DNA from: a bacterium
GTDB taxonomy: Bacteria; Bacteroidota; Bacteroidia; Bacteroidales; UBA932
DNA length: 6,438 nucleotides
Direction: 5' to 3'
Assembly: GCA_004561775.1 (NCBI GenBank)
Contig: SFUD01000038.1
Coordinates: 1 to 6,438, forward strand
Of this stretch, positions 1-6,438 are shown piece by piece. The position numbers and the translations under genes were made by a program. The notes under the pieces were generated by a model, which did not search any database, was not told where the DNA came from, and was given only the letters and a program-made list of their open reading frames with translations. The stretch's first letter is position 1; each line of letters opens with the position of its first letter.

Positions 1-37
1 TTAACATTTTATAATCTTTTAAATAGTTGTTTCTCGT

Positions 38-1294
38 TTATTTTACCTTTACAAACTCGGATTCCTTAATGGAGATGATGCCCTTGCCGCAATCCTGGTT
101 GCCAAGAATCCTCTGAGCTCTTACAAGTCTTGTGGAGCCCTCGTAATAGTTCTGGTCTGTAGGGATAAGGGAGTTTATGCGCACTTTGGTGGCAGAGTGG
201 ATAAAGATGCCATCTCCAATATAGATTCCTACGTGAGTGATTCTCTCCTTTTTATCAGCAGTAGCCTTTCTGCCAAAGAAGATAAGGTCTCCCTTCTTAA
301 GGTTTGCAAGAGCCTCTGTGGTCTGCTGACCCTCATTCACATATTTGCTTATATCCACATTATCACCTGTATAGCACTGCTGTGAGGCATCGCGGGCAAG
401 AATGAGTCCGCAAAGGAAATAGGTAGATTTTGTAAATCCGCTGCAGTCCACAGCTTTGATTGAAGTGGCACCCCACATATAAGGCACACCAACAAACTGC
501 TTAGCTGTTGCAATAATATCGTCTGCGGTAGGATTGCTTCTTACAGGCTCTGCCAGCCACTTCTCAAAATCCTTCACCGATGCTGCAGGAAGGTAGCCTG
601 TGCGGCCATCTGCCAATGCCACCTTGCGGAATTTTCCGCTCTTGCCAAGGTCTATGAAGATATTGCCCCATACCGCATCGCATACCGGCTGAGACTCCAT
701 CTTAGGCTCCTCTGTAACAACGCCGAATCTTGCTGTAAGCACAACCTTCTTCTTTGCGGTGTACTCTGCAAACTCCTCCTTTGTCATCTCTGCCACGCTT
801 CCCGATGTTACCCAGGAGATATATCCCTCCGGTGTGCGCACCTGTGACCATCCGCCACTCTTTCTAAGTATGGTAACAGGGCCGCCCATCATCATCTGAG
901 TGCCTGATTCAGCATCATAATCCCCATCCATTCTAAGGTTTATGACAGACTGTGTGGCTACGCCATAAACTTTGCCCTTAAGGCTCTCGGATGGAAGAAT
1001 CTCTATCTTGTCTGTAACCTTGTAGCCCAATTTGGCCATATCTGCAAGCACGCTCTTCTTTGCCTCAGGCTCTGTGGTGCAGCCTGTTATTGCAAGCTCA
1101 CCCTTCTCTTCTGTTAACTTAAGGTCAAAGACCTTCACCCTTCTGTCGGGAGCATAAGTGGATTTGACACCTCTGGTAACAATTGTGAAGTCCTTTATTG
1201 CCGCATCGCTCTGTGCAGATGCTGTTGTTGTTGCTGCGGAGAAGAGCAGGCAGAATGCAGCCGCTCTGGTTAAAATTTTTGTGATATCTCTCAT
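38..1294 (-). CDS. Secreted NlpC/P60 peptidoglycan peptidase with SH3-type domains
   Basis: Predicted exported cysteine peptidase of 418 aa that cleaves murein stem peptides. Relatives of this build (YkfC and the Bacteroides dipeptidyl-peptidase VI-like enzymes) cut the gamma-D-Glu/diamino acid bond, often in recycled peptides with a free L-Ala. Residues 1-28 form a signal peptide with a hydrophobic core and a cleavage site near ASA-Q. Residues about 35-102 are a small alpha/beta module that may be BON-like (my inference). Residues about 108-165 and 184-242 look like two bacterial SH3 domains. Residues about 256-396 are the NlpC/P60 domain: nucleophile Cys284 in DCSGF, His354 in ITHVGIYIG and a third polar residue His366 in FIHSATK. 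The GVPYMWGA stretch before the Cys is typical. Domain order and length fit the family, and nothing is broken. The start is chosen because it opens the signal peptide and lies about 20-30 bases behind a TATATTTG box. Family certain; exact bond cleaved inferred. Confidence 0.94.
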   Translation of the reverse strand: MRDITKILTRAAAFCLLFSAATTTASAQSDAAIKDFTIVTRGVKSTYAPDRRVKVFDLKLTEEKGELAITGCTTEPEAKKSVLADMAKLGYKVTDKIEILPSESLKGKVYGVATQSVINLRMDGDYDAESGTQMMMGGPVTILRKSGGWSQVRTPEGYISWVTSGSVAEMTKEEFAEYTAKKKVVLTARFGVVTEEPKMESQPVCDAVWGNIFIDLGKSGKFRKVALADGRTGYLPAASVKDFEKWLAEPVRSNPTADDIIATAKQFVGVPYMWGATSIKAVDCSGFTKSTYFLCGLILARDASQQCYTGDNVDISKYVNEGQQTTEALANLKKGDLIFFGRKATADKKERITHVGIYIGDGIFIHSATKVRINSLIPTDQNYYEGSTRLVRAQRILGNQDCGKGIISIKESEFVKVK

Positions 1295-1322
1295 AAATGC
1301 TATACTTTATCATTTTATTCTG

Positions 1323-1330
1323 CAAATATA
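1323..1330 (-). promoter_or_regulatory. Bacteroidota-type -7 box for the NlpC/P60 gene
   Basis: Read on the minus strand this is TATATTTG, an exact match to the Bacteroidota sigma factor -7 consensus TAnnTTTG. A T-rich stretch about 19-20 bases upstream (minus-strand TTTT at 1353-1350) is a partial match to the -33 TTTG. Transcription would start near 1316-1318, giving a leader of roughly 22 bases before the ATG at 1294. Confidence 0.7.
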
Positions 1331-1355
1331 ACTATCAGACGTTAGAATAAAAAGT

Positions 1356-1363
1356 TATCTTTG
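1356..1363 (+). promoter_or_regulatory. Bacteroidota-type -7 box for the cupin/radical SAM pair
   Basis: TATCTTTG is an exact match to the TAnnTTTG consensus. No TTTG is seen at the expected -33 distance (about 1331-1336), so this promoter has a weak or missing upstream element. Transcription would start about 1368-1371, leaving a very short leader of about 10 bases before the ATG at 1380. Confidence 0.65.
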
Positions 1364-1379
1364 CACAAATTTTACCGTT

Positions 1380-1844
1380 ATGATAGTAGATTCTTTAGAG
1401 AGTTTTGAGAAATATTGCGATATTGAAGATGGTTTCCAGAAGGTCTATTCCTTCATAAAATCCCACAAATTGGCAGAGTTGGAGGAGGGTGAATATGAGA
1501 TAGATGGCAGAAGAGTCTATTGCACCGTCTGGAGCGGGGAGCTCAAGAGCCCGGAGGAGGCAAAGTTGGAGGTGCACGACTCCTACATAGATATACAGCT
1601 GCTTCTGGAGGGTGCGGAGACAATAGGCCACAAAGACCGCCGCAAGTGCAATGCCACAGATGTAGAGTATGATGAGGTTAAGGATATTGCCTTTTTTGAG
1701 GAGGATCCGGACAACTACATTGTGCTTGGCCCGGGCAATATGGCAATACTCTTTCCGGCAGATGCCCACGCGCCTCTTCTGGGATCGGGAAGATGCAGGA
1801 AAATTGTATTTAAGGTAAAAATTATCAGGCAAGTGCGTCGCTGA
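1380..1844 (+). CDS. YhcH/YjgK/YiaL family cupin-fold protein (DUF386)
   Basis: Cytoplasmic protein of 154 aa, the usual length for the YhcH/YjgK/YiaL family, with no signal peptide. Members adopt a cupin-like beta sandwich with a metal site. E. coli YhcH (NanQ) has been described as a sialic acid anomerase, and EbgC belongs to the same superfamily. Visible family hallmarks are E64-V-H66-D-S-Y69-I-D71-I-Q73 (the E.H..Y.D.Q metal/ligand strand), the FPADAHAP strand with His130, and the closing basic KIVFKVKI strand at 141-148. No sugar catabolism genes lie beside it, so the substrate is open; by family it may act on the anomeric carbon of a free sugar. The ATG at 1380 is the first in frame behind the -7 box. 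The stop codon overlaps the next start by one base (TGATG), so translational coupling to the radical SAM gene is likely. Family assignment is strong, function tentative. Confidence 0.93.
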   Translation: MIVDSLESFEKYCDIEDGFQKVYSFIKSHKLAELEEGEYEIDGRRVYCTVWSGELKSPEEAKLEVHDSYIDIQLLLEGAETIGHKDRRKCNATDVEYDEVKDIAFFEEDPDNYIVLGPGNMAILFPADAHAPLLGSGRCRKIVFKVKIIRQVRR

Positions 1845-2797
1845 TGACCAAAAGATACAACTCTTTTGCAGGCTATTTTAAAGAGAGATTCGGCTGTCGC
1901 CTGCAGAAGATAGTTGTAGATGCCGGTTTTACCTGTCCCAACAGGGACGGCAGGCTCTCTGTGGGTGGTTGCACCTACTGTAACAATGCGGCTTTCCATC
2001 CCTCTTACAGCACACCGGACAAATCTATTCTGCAGCAGATGGAGGAGGGTATGGAGTTCCACCGGAGGCGCTATCGCAACGCCACCTCCTATCTTGCATA
2101 TTTTCAACCCTATTCAAATACCTACGCCCCGCTTGAGAGGCTGAAGGAGCTCTATGGGCAGGCGCTGCAGCACCCTCAGGTAAAGGGGATTGTAATTGGA
2201 ACAAGGCCGGACTGTGTGGATGAGGAGAAGTTGGACTACCTTCAGCAGCTCTCCCACAAGCATATTGTAATAATAGAATATGGCATAGAGTCCTGCTATG
2301 ACAAGACTTTAAAGCGCATTAACCGTTGCCACACCTTCCGTCAGGCGGAGGAGGCTTTGCGGGCTACGGCAGAGAGGGGCATTATGCAGGGCGCCCATTT
2401 TATAATAGGCCTGCCCGGAGAGAGCAGAGAGGAGCTGCTGCAGATGCCGCAATTTATAAACTCCCTTCCTCTGGATTCTGTAAAATTTCATCAGTTGCAG
2501 ATAATTAAAGGTACCGCTATGGAGCGGCTCTATGCCTCTTCTCCTGAGGAGTTTGTGCAGTTTTCGCTTAATGAATATATAGATTTTTTTGTGGATTTTC
2601 TGGAGCTTCTCTCTCCAAAATTGCGCATAGAGCGCTTTGCAGGGGAGGTTCCGCCAAGATTTGTGAATGGCTCACCCTGGGGGCTTGTGCGTAATGTGGA
2701 GCTTTTGCGTATGCTGGATGAGAGGTTGGAGGAGCGGAAGAGCTGGCAGGGCAAGGCCTTGGGCGCACAATTTGCTGAGTGGCAAAAATTTGTTTAA
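1844..2797 (+). CDS. Radical SAM protein, TIGR01212 / YhcC-YtqA family
   Basis: Cytoplasmic radical SAM enzyme of 317 aa, typical full length. The 4Fe-4S ligands are Cys31, Cys43 and Cys46; the wide spacing CX11CX2C in place of the classical CX3CX2C is the mark of the YhcC/YtqA group. Further motifs: GTRPDC at 119-124, EYGIES at 145-150, HFIIGLPGE at 185-193 (barrel strand near the SAM site) and VKFHQLQIIKGT at 213-224, followed by a family-specific C-terminal region with RNVELLRMLDERL at 283-295. From memory, gram-positive YtqA relatives have been linked to tRNA wobble-uridine modification; whether that holds for this branch is unknown. The ATG at 1844 overlaps the stop of the cupin gene by one base, so the two are probably cotranslated. 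The stop codon forms part of the guaB -7 box. Family certain, reaction not. Confidence 0.93.
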   Translation: MTKRYNSFAGYFKERFGCRLQKIVVDAGFTCPNRDGRLSVGGCTYCNNAAFHPSYSTPDKSILQQMEEGMEFHRRRYRNATSYLAYFQPYSNTYAPLERLKELYGQALQHPQVKGIVIGTRPDCVDEEKLDYLQQLSHKHIVIIEYGIESCYDKTLKRINRCHTFRQAEEALRATAERGIMQGAHFIIGLPGESREELLQMPQFINSLPLDSVKFHQLQIIKGTAMERLYASSPEEFVQFSLNEYIDFFVDFLELLSPKLRIERFAGEVPPRFVNGSPWGLVRNVELLRMLDERLEERKSWQGKALGAQFAEWQKFV

Positions 2798-2802
2798 TTT
2801 TG
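2771..2802 (+). promoter_or_regulatory. Promoter for guaB, overlapping the end of the radical SAM gene
   Basis: TTTG at 2771-2774 (-33) is followed after 20 bases by TAATTTTG at 2795-2802, an exact TAnnTTTG -7 box. Both elements and the spacing fit the Bacteroidota consensus. The first three bases of the -7 box are the TAA stop codon of the radical SAM gene. Transcription would start about 2807-2810, giving an AT-rich leader of about 15 bases. The 26-base gap 2798-2823 holds no hairpin terminator, only the AT palindrome ATTTAAAT at 2806-2813, so read-through from upstream is also possible. Confidence 0.72.
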
Positions 2803-2823
2803 TAAATTTAAATATTAAATACT

Positions 2824-4296
2824 ATGCTGTCTTACAATACCGATAAAATTCTGATGGAGGGGCTTACATTCGACGATGTGCTCCTTATCCCGGCTCACTC
2901 CGAGGTGCTCCCTAGGGAGGTGAATGTCTCTTCCCATTTTTCTAAAGAGATTGTGCTTCAGTCTCCTATTGTTTCAGCTGCAATGGATACAGTAACGGAG
3001 GCAGAACTTGCCATTGCCATTGCCAGAGAGGGAGGTATTGGTGTAATTCATAAGAATATGCCCATTGAGGCTCAAATGGAGCAGGTAAGAAGAGTTAAGA
3101 GGGCAGAGAACGGAATGATATACGACCCTGTTACCATAGGAAAGGATGCTCTTGTAAAGGAGGCTCTTTCGCTTATGAGCAAATATCATATTGGCGGTAT
3201 TCCTGTGGTGAATGAGACAAATAAGCTTATTGGTATTGTTACAAACAGAGACCTCCGTTTTGTAGATAATGTGAATACCCCTGTAAAAGAGGTGATGACC
3301 GGAGAGAATCTCATTACTATAAGCAGAGATTCGGATGTCTCAAAGGCTACGGAGATTCTCAAGCGCTACAGGATAGAGAAACTTCCGGTAGTTGACAAGG
3401 ATGGCACCCTTGTGGGACTCATAACATATAAAGACCTTGCCAAGATTAAGGATAACCCTAAGGCCAGCAAGGATTCCAAGGGCAGGTTGCTTGCAGCCGC
3501 AGCTGTTGGAGTAAATTCAAATTCTATAGAGAATGTGGAGATGCTTGCCTCTGTTGGAGTGGATGCGGTGGTTGTAGATACAGCGCACGGTCACTCTGCC
3601 GGAGTTCTCAAGGTTATAAAGAGCGTAAAGCAGACCTTCCCTCATCTGCAGGTTGTTGCAGGAAATATTGCAACCGGAGAGGCAGCCAAAGCCCTTGCAG
3701 AGTGCGGTGTGGATGGCGTAAAGGTGGGTATCGGACCCGGCTCAATCTGCACCACCAGAGTTGTGGCAGGTGTGGGAGTTCCGCAGCTTACAGCTGTAAT
3801 GCTTGCATACGAGGCTCTTAAGGGCACAGGCATTCCAATTATAGCAGATGGCGGAATCCGTTATTCGGGAGATATAGTAAAGGCCTTTGCGGCAGGAGCA
3901 AGCAGCATAATGGCAGGTTCGCTCTTTGCAGGAGTGGAGGAGTCGCCGGGAGAGACCATTATTCTAAATGGACGTAAGTTTAAATCATACAGGGGAATGG
4001 GCTCTTTGGAGGCAATGCAGAAGGGCTCCAAGGATAGATACTTCCAGGATATGGAGGAGGATATAAAGAAACTTGTTCCGGAGGGCATAGTTGCTCAGGT
4101 GCCTTACAAAGGCACACTCTCGGAGGTTGTATATCAGCTTCTTGGCGGACTTAGGGCAGGTATGGGCTATTGCGGAGCCAAGGATATTGAGGCGCTGCGT
4201 GCGGCAAAATTTGTGAAGATTACCTCTGCGGGACTTGCAGAGAACCACCCTCACGATGTTACAATTACACGTGAAGCCCCTAACTACAGCAGATAA
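2824..4296 (+). CDS. guaB: IMP dehydrogenase
   Basis: Cytoplasmic enzyme oxidising IMP to XMP with NAD+, the committed step of guanine nucleotide synthesis; usually a tetramer or octamer. At 490 aa it is full length for bacteria. The N-terminal LTFDDVLLIPAHSEVLP (14-30) opens the TIM barrel. A tandem CBS (Bateman) pair at about 95-215 interrupts it and usually binds adenine/guanine nucleotides for allosteric control. The catalytic loop GPGSICTTR carries the nucleophile Cys309. ADGGIRYSGDI (341-351) binds the phosphate of IMP. The mobile flap has the Arg405-Tyr406 dyad in SKDRYF, and Glu420 in VPEG stands where the human enzyme has Gln441, the bacterial state associated with weak mycophenolic acid binding. 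The start at 2824 matches the usual short N-terminal extension and follows its own promoter. Only 7 bases separate its stop from the lipoprotein start, so the downstream genes are probably cotranscribed. Confidence 0.98.
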   Translation: MLSYNTDKILMEGLTFDDVLLIPAHSEVLPREVNVSSHFSKEIVLQSPIVSAAMDTVTEAELAIAIAREGGIGVIHKNMPIEAQMEQVRRVKRAENGMIYDPVTIGKDALVKEALSLMSKYHIGGIPVVNETNKLIGIVTNRDLRFVDNVNTPVKEVMTGENLITISRDSDVSKATEILKRYRIEKLPVVDKDGTLVGLITYKDLAKIKDNPKASKDSKGRLLAAAAVGVNSNSIENVEMLASVGVDAVVVDTAHGHSAGVLKVIKSVKQTFPHLQVVAGNIATGEAAKALAECGVDGVKVGIGPGSICTTRVVAGVGVPQLTAVMLAYEALKGTGIPIIADGGIRYSGDIVKAFAAGASSIMAGSLFAGVEESPGETIILNGRKFKSYRGMGSLEAMQKGSKDRYFQDMEEDIKKLVPEGIVAQVPYKGTLSEVVYQLLGGLRAGMGYCGAKDIEALRAAKFVKITSAGLAENHPHDVTITREAPNYSR

Positions 4297-4303
4297 TTTT
4301 GGA

Positions 4304-5152
4304 ATGAAGAGACTCCTTATACTCCTTTTTGGTCTGATTCTTGTTTCATCCTGCACTTTGATAGACTTCTTTACAGATAAAGATGTTGTGGCAGAGGCGG
4401 GAAAGGCAGAACTTACCAGACCGGAACTTGAGAGAATCTTGCCAAAGAACCTCTCTGCGGAGGATAGCCTGGTTATGGCAAAGCAGTACATTACCTCTTG
4501 GGCTAAGCGTATGTTGCTCTATAACAAGGCAATGGCAGAACTATCCAATGAGGATAAAAATGTAGATAAGCTCTTGCAGGAGTACAAGATGCAGTTGCTT
4601 ATCTACAGGTATCAGAACAAATATCTCTCTGAGAGGCTGGATACCGTGGTCTCAGACGAGGAGGGTATGGAGTACTACAACAAACACAAAGAACTCTTTG
4701 TATCGCAGGATGGCGCCGCGCGCGGAAGGTATCTTGTAATAAACAAGGATTCCAAAAACCTTAAGGCAATCCAGCGCGCCGCAAGGGGAAGGGATGAGGA
4801 GAGCGTGCAGAGTTTTGAAGAGCTTGCCTCTACCTTTGCTGTGAGATATGAGAATTTTAATGATGCCTGGCTCTCTCTTCCCGATTTGAGCAGAGAGATG
4901 GGATGCACCTTTGTGGAGCTTAAGGAGCGTCTAACAGAATCGGATGTGGTGGAGTTGCAGGACTCCCTCTACACCAAGTTCTTTGTGGCTGCGGAGAAGG
5001 TGCTTCCTGGCAGAGTTGCACCCTATGAATATAGCAGGCGCAAGGTGCGCGAAATCTTCCTTGGACGCCGCAAGCAGGAGCTTATTGCTGCTTTGGAGGA
5101 GGAGATTTATAGTGAGGCGTTGAAAAACAATGAATTAATAATAGTCAAATAA
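4304..5152 (+). CDS. SurA_N-like periplasmic lipoprotein, apparently without parvulin activity
   Basis: Predicted lipoprotein of 282 aa. Residues 1-16 are a lipoprotein signal peptide ending in lipobox VSS-Cys17. There is no acidic cluster right after the Cys (TLIDFF), so a periplasm-facing anchor is more likely than surface export. Residues about 28-125 resemble the SurA/PrsA N-terminal chaperone region: VVAEAGKAELTRPEL, an alpha-helical core with a conserved-looking ITSWAKRMLLYNKA, and SDEEGMEYYNKHKELF. The basic, helical end (about 245-282, RKVREIFLGRRKQELIAAL) also fits the SurA C-terminal helix. Between them (about 140-240) the FSHI, GGEL and GFHII parvulin signatures are not visible, so it probably acts as a holdase or a SurA partner. 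A Met 23 codons earlier (4235) would overlap guaB and bury the signal peptide, so 4304 is chosen. The stop overlaps the next start by one base (TAATG). Relation to SurA is inferred from pattern, not alignment. Confidence 0.86.
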   Translation: MKRLLILLFGLILVSSCTLIDFFTDKDVVAEAGKAELTRPELERILPKNLSAEDSLVMAKQYITSWAKRMLLYNKAMAELSNEDKNVDKLLQEYKMQLLIYRYQNKYLSERLDTVVSDEEGMEYYNKHKELFVSQDGAARGRYLVINKDSKNLKAIQRAARGRDEESVQSFEELASTFAVRYENFNDAWLSLPDLSREMGCTFVELKERLTESDVVELQDSLYTKFFVAAEKVLPGRVAPYEYSRRKVREIFLGRRKQELIAALEEEIYSEALKNNELIIVK

Positions 5153-6438
5153 TGAAGAGAATTTCTAGACTGTTCTTTGCAGTAATGCTAATGGTGGCAC
5201 TCTCTTTTCAGCAGGCCGCTGCACAGAAGTACAACGATGGTCTTATAGATAAGACAATAGCAATTGTTGGAGGTGAGGCTATCTTCCTCTCTCAGCTGGA
5301 GGGGGAGATACAGGTTATGCGCGCGCAGGGCATAACATCGGACAAAAACCTCCGCTGCACCGTTCTGGAGAACCTGCTTGTTCAGAAACTCTTCCTTAAC
5401 CAGGCAAGGCTGGATAGCCTTACGGTTAGAGAAGACCACGTGGAATATTCGCTGGAGGATAGAATAAACAATATCCTTATGCAGCTTGGCGGCGAGAAGG
5501 AGACGGAAGAGTATTTCAAAAAGCCGGTCTATAAGCTTAAGCAGGATTGGAGAGAGGTGCTGCGCGAGCAGGACCTTATTGGACAGATGCAGCAGAATGT
5601 TATGTCCAAGGCTCCCGATATGACCCCTGCAGAGGTAGAGAGATTCTACAAGAGAACAGACAAGGACAGCTTGCCAATAATCTCCACTCAGTACAAATTC
5701 AGCCATATAGTGCTCTATCCGGAGAAGGAGGCGGCGGAGATGGCTGTAAAGGAGCGCCTTTTGGAGTTCAGAAACAGAGTACTTAACGGAGAGCGTTTTG
5801 CAACCCTAGCCTCTCTCTACTCAGAAGATCCCGGCAGCGCACCTTATGGCGGTGAGCTTAGAAAAGCCCCAAAGAACCTCTACTGGCCAGCCTTCTCAGA
5901 TGCAGCAATGATGCTTAAGCCCGGCCAGATCTCTCCAATTGTTCAGACTCCCGATGGTTTTCACATAATTCAGATGATAGAGAAGGATGGAGATATGTTT
6001 AATGCAAGGCATATTCTTCTAAAGCCCAAATATACCTCCGAAGATAGAACCAAAGCCTTTGAGAGGCTGGACTCCATAAGAACTCTGATAGTTGCAGACA
6101 GCGCTTCTTTTGAAGAGATGGCAATGAGGTACTCGCAAGATGCCAAAACCGCCACTAACGGAGGTCAGGTGGTAGATGAGAATACCGGTGCAACCTCTTT
6201 CGAGAAGGATCAGTTGCGTCCTATGGATTATGCCATTCTTAAGGATATGAAGGAGGGCGAGATATCCGAGCCTTTTGAGTCATTGGATTCGGAGGGAAGG
6301 GGAAGGACAATTTACAAGATTGTGCGTTTTGACAAATTAATCCCGTCACATACAGCAAATCTGAAGGAGGATTTTATGGTTATTCAGCAGATGGGTAACG
6401 CTACTCAGCAGAGAGCTCAGATAGACAAGTTTGTTGAC
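5152..6438 (+). CDS. SurA-like periplasmic chaperone / peptidyl-prolyl isomerase with two parvulin domains (3' end cut by the window)
   Basis: Open frame from ATG 5152 to the last base, 429 codons with no stop; family members of this type run to roughly 450-460 aa, so probably only a short tail is missing. Residues 1-24 are a signal peptide cleaved near AAA-Q25. Residues about 30-170 form the SurA_N chaperone region (IDKTIAIVGGEAIFLSQLE, then VLENLLVQKLFLNQA). Parvulin domain 1, about 180-277, is complete: FSHIVL with His185, SEDPGSAPYGGEL, Phe248 and GFHIIQM with His271. Parvulin domain 2, about 283-394, has ARHILLKP with His287 and NGGQVV, but where domain 1 has GFHII it reads GRTIY, so the second active-site His is absent. 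The protein should escort outer-membrane proteins through the periplasm. The start overlaps the lipoprotein stop by one base, pointing to coupled translation. Partial only because of the window edge. Confidence 0.92.
   Translation, partial: MKRISRLFFAVMLMVALSFQQAAAQKYNDGLIDKTIAIVGGEAIFLSQLEGEIQVMRAQGITSDKNLRCTVLENLLVQKLFLNQARLDSLTVREDHVEYSLEDRINNILMQLGGEKETEEYFKKPVYKLKQDWREVLREQDLIGQMQQNVMSKAPDMTPAEVERFYKRTDKDSLPIISTQYKFSHIVLYPEKEAAEMAVKERLLEFRNRVLNGERFATLASLYSEDPGSAPYGGELRKAPKNLYWPAFSDAAMMLKPGQISPIVQTPDGFHIIQMIEKDGDMFNARHILLKPKYTSEDRTKAFERLDSIRTLIVADSASFEEMAMRYSQDAKTATNGGQVVDENTGATSFEKDQLRPMDYAILKDMKEGEISEPFESLDSEGRGRTIYKIVRFDKLIPSHTANLKEDFMVIQQMGNATQQRAQIDKFVD

Larger units (their letters stand above)
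1321..1365. repeat. Imperfect inverted repeat made of the two divergent -7 boxes
   Basis: The left arm at 1321-1333 (TGCAAATATAACT) and the right arm at 1353-1365 (AGTTATCTTTGCA) are reverse complements at 12 of 13 positions, separated by 19 bases. Each arm contains one promoter -7 box plus flanking bases, so the symmetry goes beyond the conserved promoter bases (AGTTA before and CA after). It may be a consequence of two similar promoters or an operator bound by a dimeric regulator; the sequence alone does not decide. Confidence 0.75.

Noticed and set aside
1..37. Possible start of another minus-strand gene (ATG at 7-5) or a terminator beyond the NlpC/P60 gene.
   Set aside because: Only two codons lie inside the window and no hairpin with a T-run is visible, so neither can be supported.
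1395..1832. Minus-strand open frame of 145 codons mirroring the cupin gene.
   Set aside because: It covers the cupin gene almost end to end on the opposite strand; the plus strand has the family motifs and a promoter.
2798..2823. AT-rich palindromic stretch before guaB considered as a terminator.
   Set aside because: The stem would be only A-T pairs of four bases with no loop or trailing T-run on either strand.
4294..4301. A second exact TAATTTTG box, identical to that before guaB and again overlapping a TAA stop (that of guaB).
   Set aside because: It lies 2 bases before the lipoprotein ATG, so transcription would begin inside the gene, and no TTTG stands at the -33 distance (about 4270). 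Most likely chance, because TAA followed by TTTTG matches the consensus.
4235..4303. Longer start for the lipoprotein gene, 23 codons upstream.
   Set aside because: It would overlap guaB by 62 bases and place a polar extension before an otherwise perfect lipoprotein signal peptide.
3985..4491. Minus-strand open frame of 168 codons across the guaB end and the lipoprotein start.
   Set aside because: It is antisense to two well-supported genes, spans their junction and shows no recognisable domain; a by-product of codon bias.
5188..5706. Minus-strand open frame of 172 codons inside the SurA-like gene.
   Set aside because: Leucine- and cysteine-rich translation without motifs, fully antisense to a gene with clear domains.

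Overview
The window reads as an ordinary chromosomal segment from a member of the Bacteroidota, most likely order Bacteroidales. The evidence is: promoter -7 boxes of the TAnnTTTG type; no Shine-Dalgarno-like purine tracts before the starts; a SurA-like protein with two parvulin domains preceded by a small SurA_N-like lipoprotein, directly behind guaB; and a secreted NlpC/P60 peptidase with N-terminal SH3-type domains. Codon use (GAG over GAA, frequent ATA Ile and AGA/AGG Arg) looks much the same throughout, so I see no sign of recent transfer. No mobile element, CRISPR array, tRNA or rRNA was seen.

Layout. Positions 38-1294 (minus strand) encode an exported NlpC/P60 murein peptidase. An 85-bp divergent intergenic region (1295-1379) carries two back-to-back promoters whose -7 boxes form an imperfect inverted repeat. 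Everything to the right is on the plus strand: a YhcH/YjgK/YiaL-family cupin protein (1380-1844), overlapping by one base a TIGR01212/YhcC-type radical SAM protein (1844-2797); then guaB, IMP dehydrogenase (2824-4296), with its own good promoter lying across the end of the radical SAM gene; then a SurA_N-like lipoprotein (4304-5152), overlapping by one base a two-parvulin SurA-like periplasmic chaperone/prolyl isomerase (5152 to the window end, incomplete, no stop codon reached).

How the genes work together. There are two transcription units on the plus strand, which may read through into each other: the cupin/radical SAM pair, and guaB with the two chaperone genes. guaB makes XMP for guanine nucleotide synthesis in the cytoplasm. 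The lipoprotein and the SurA-like protein should act in the periplasm on outer-membrane protein folding. The one-base overlap of the last two suggests they are made together and may form a complex. The NlpC/P60 enzyme also acts in the envelope, trimming peptidoglycan peptides, but is transcribed separately.

I did not find a novel system. The most useful observations are the symmetric divergent promoter, the guaB promoter built across a stop codon, and the apparently non-catalytic SurA-like lipoprotein paired with SurA.
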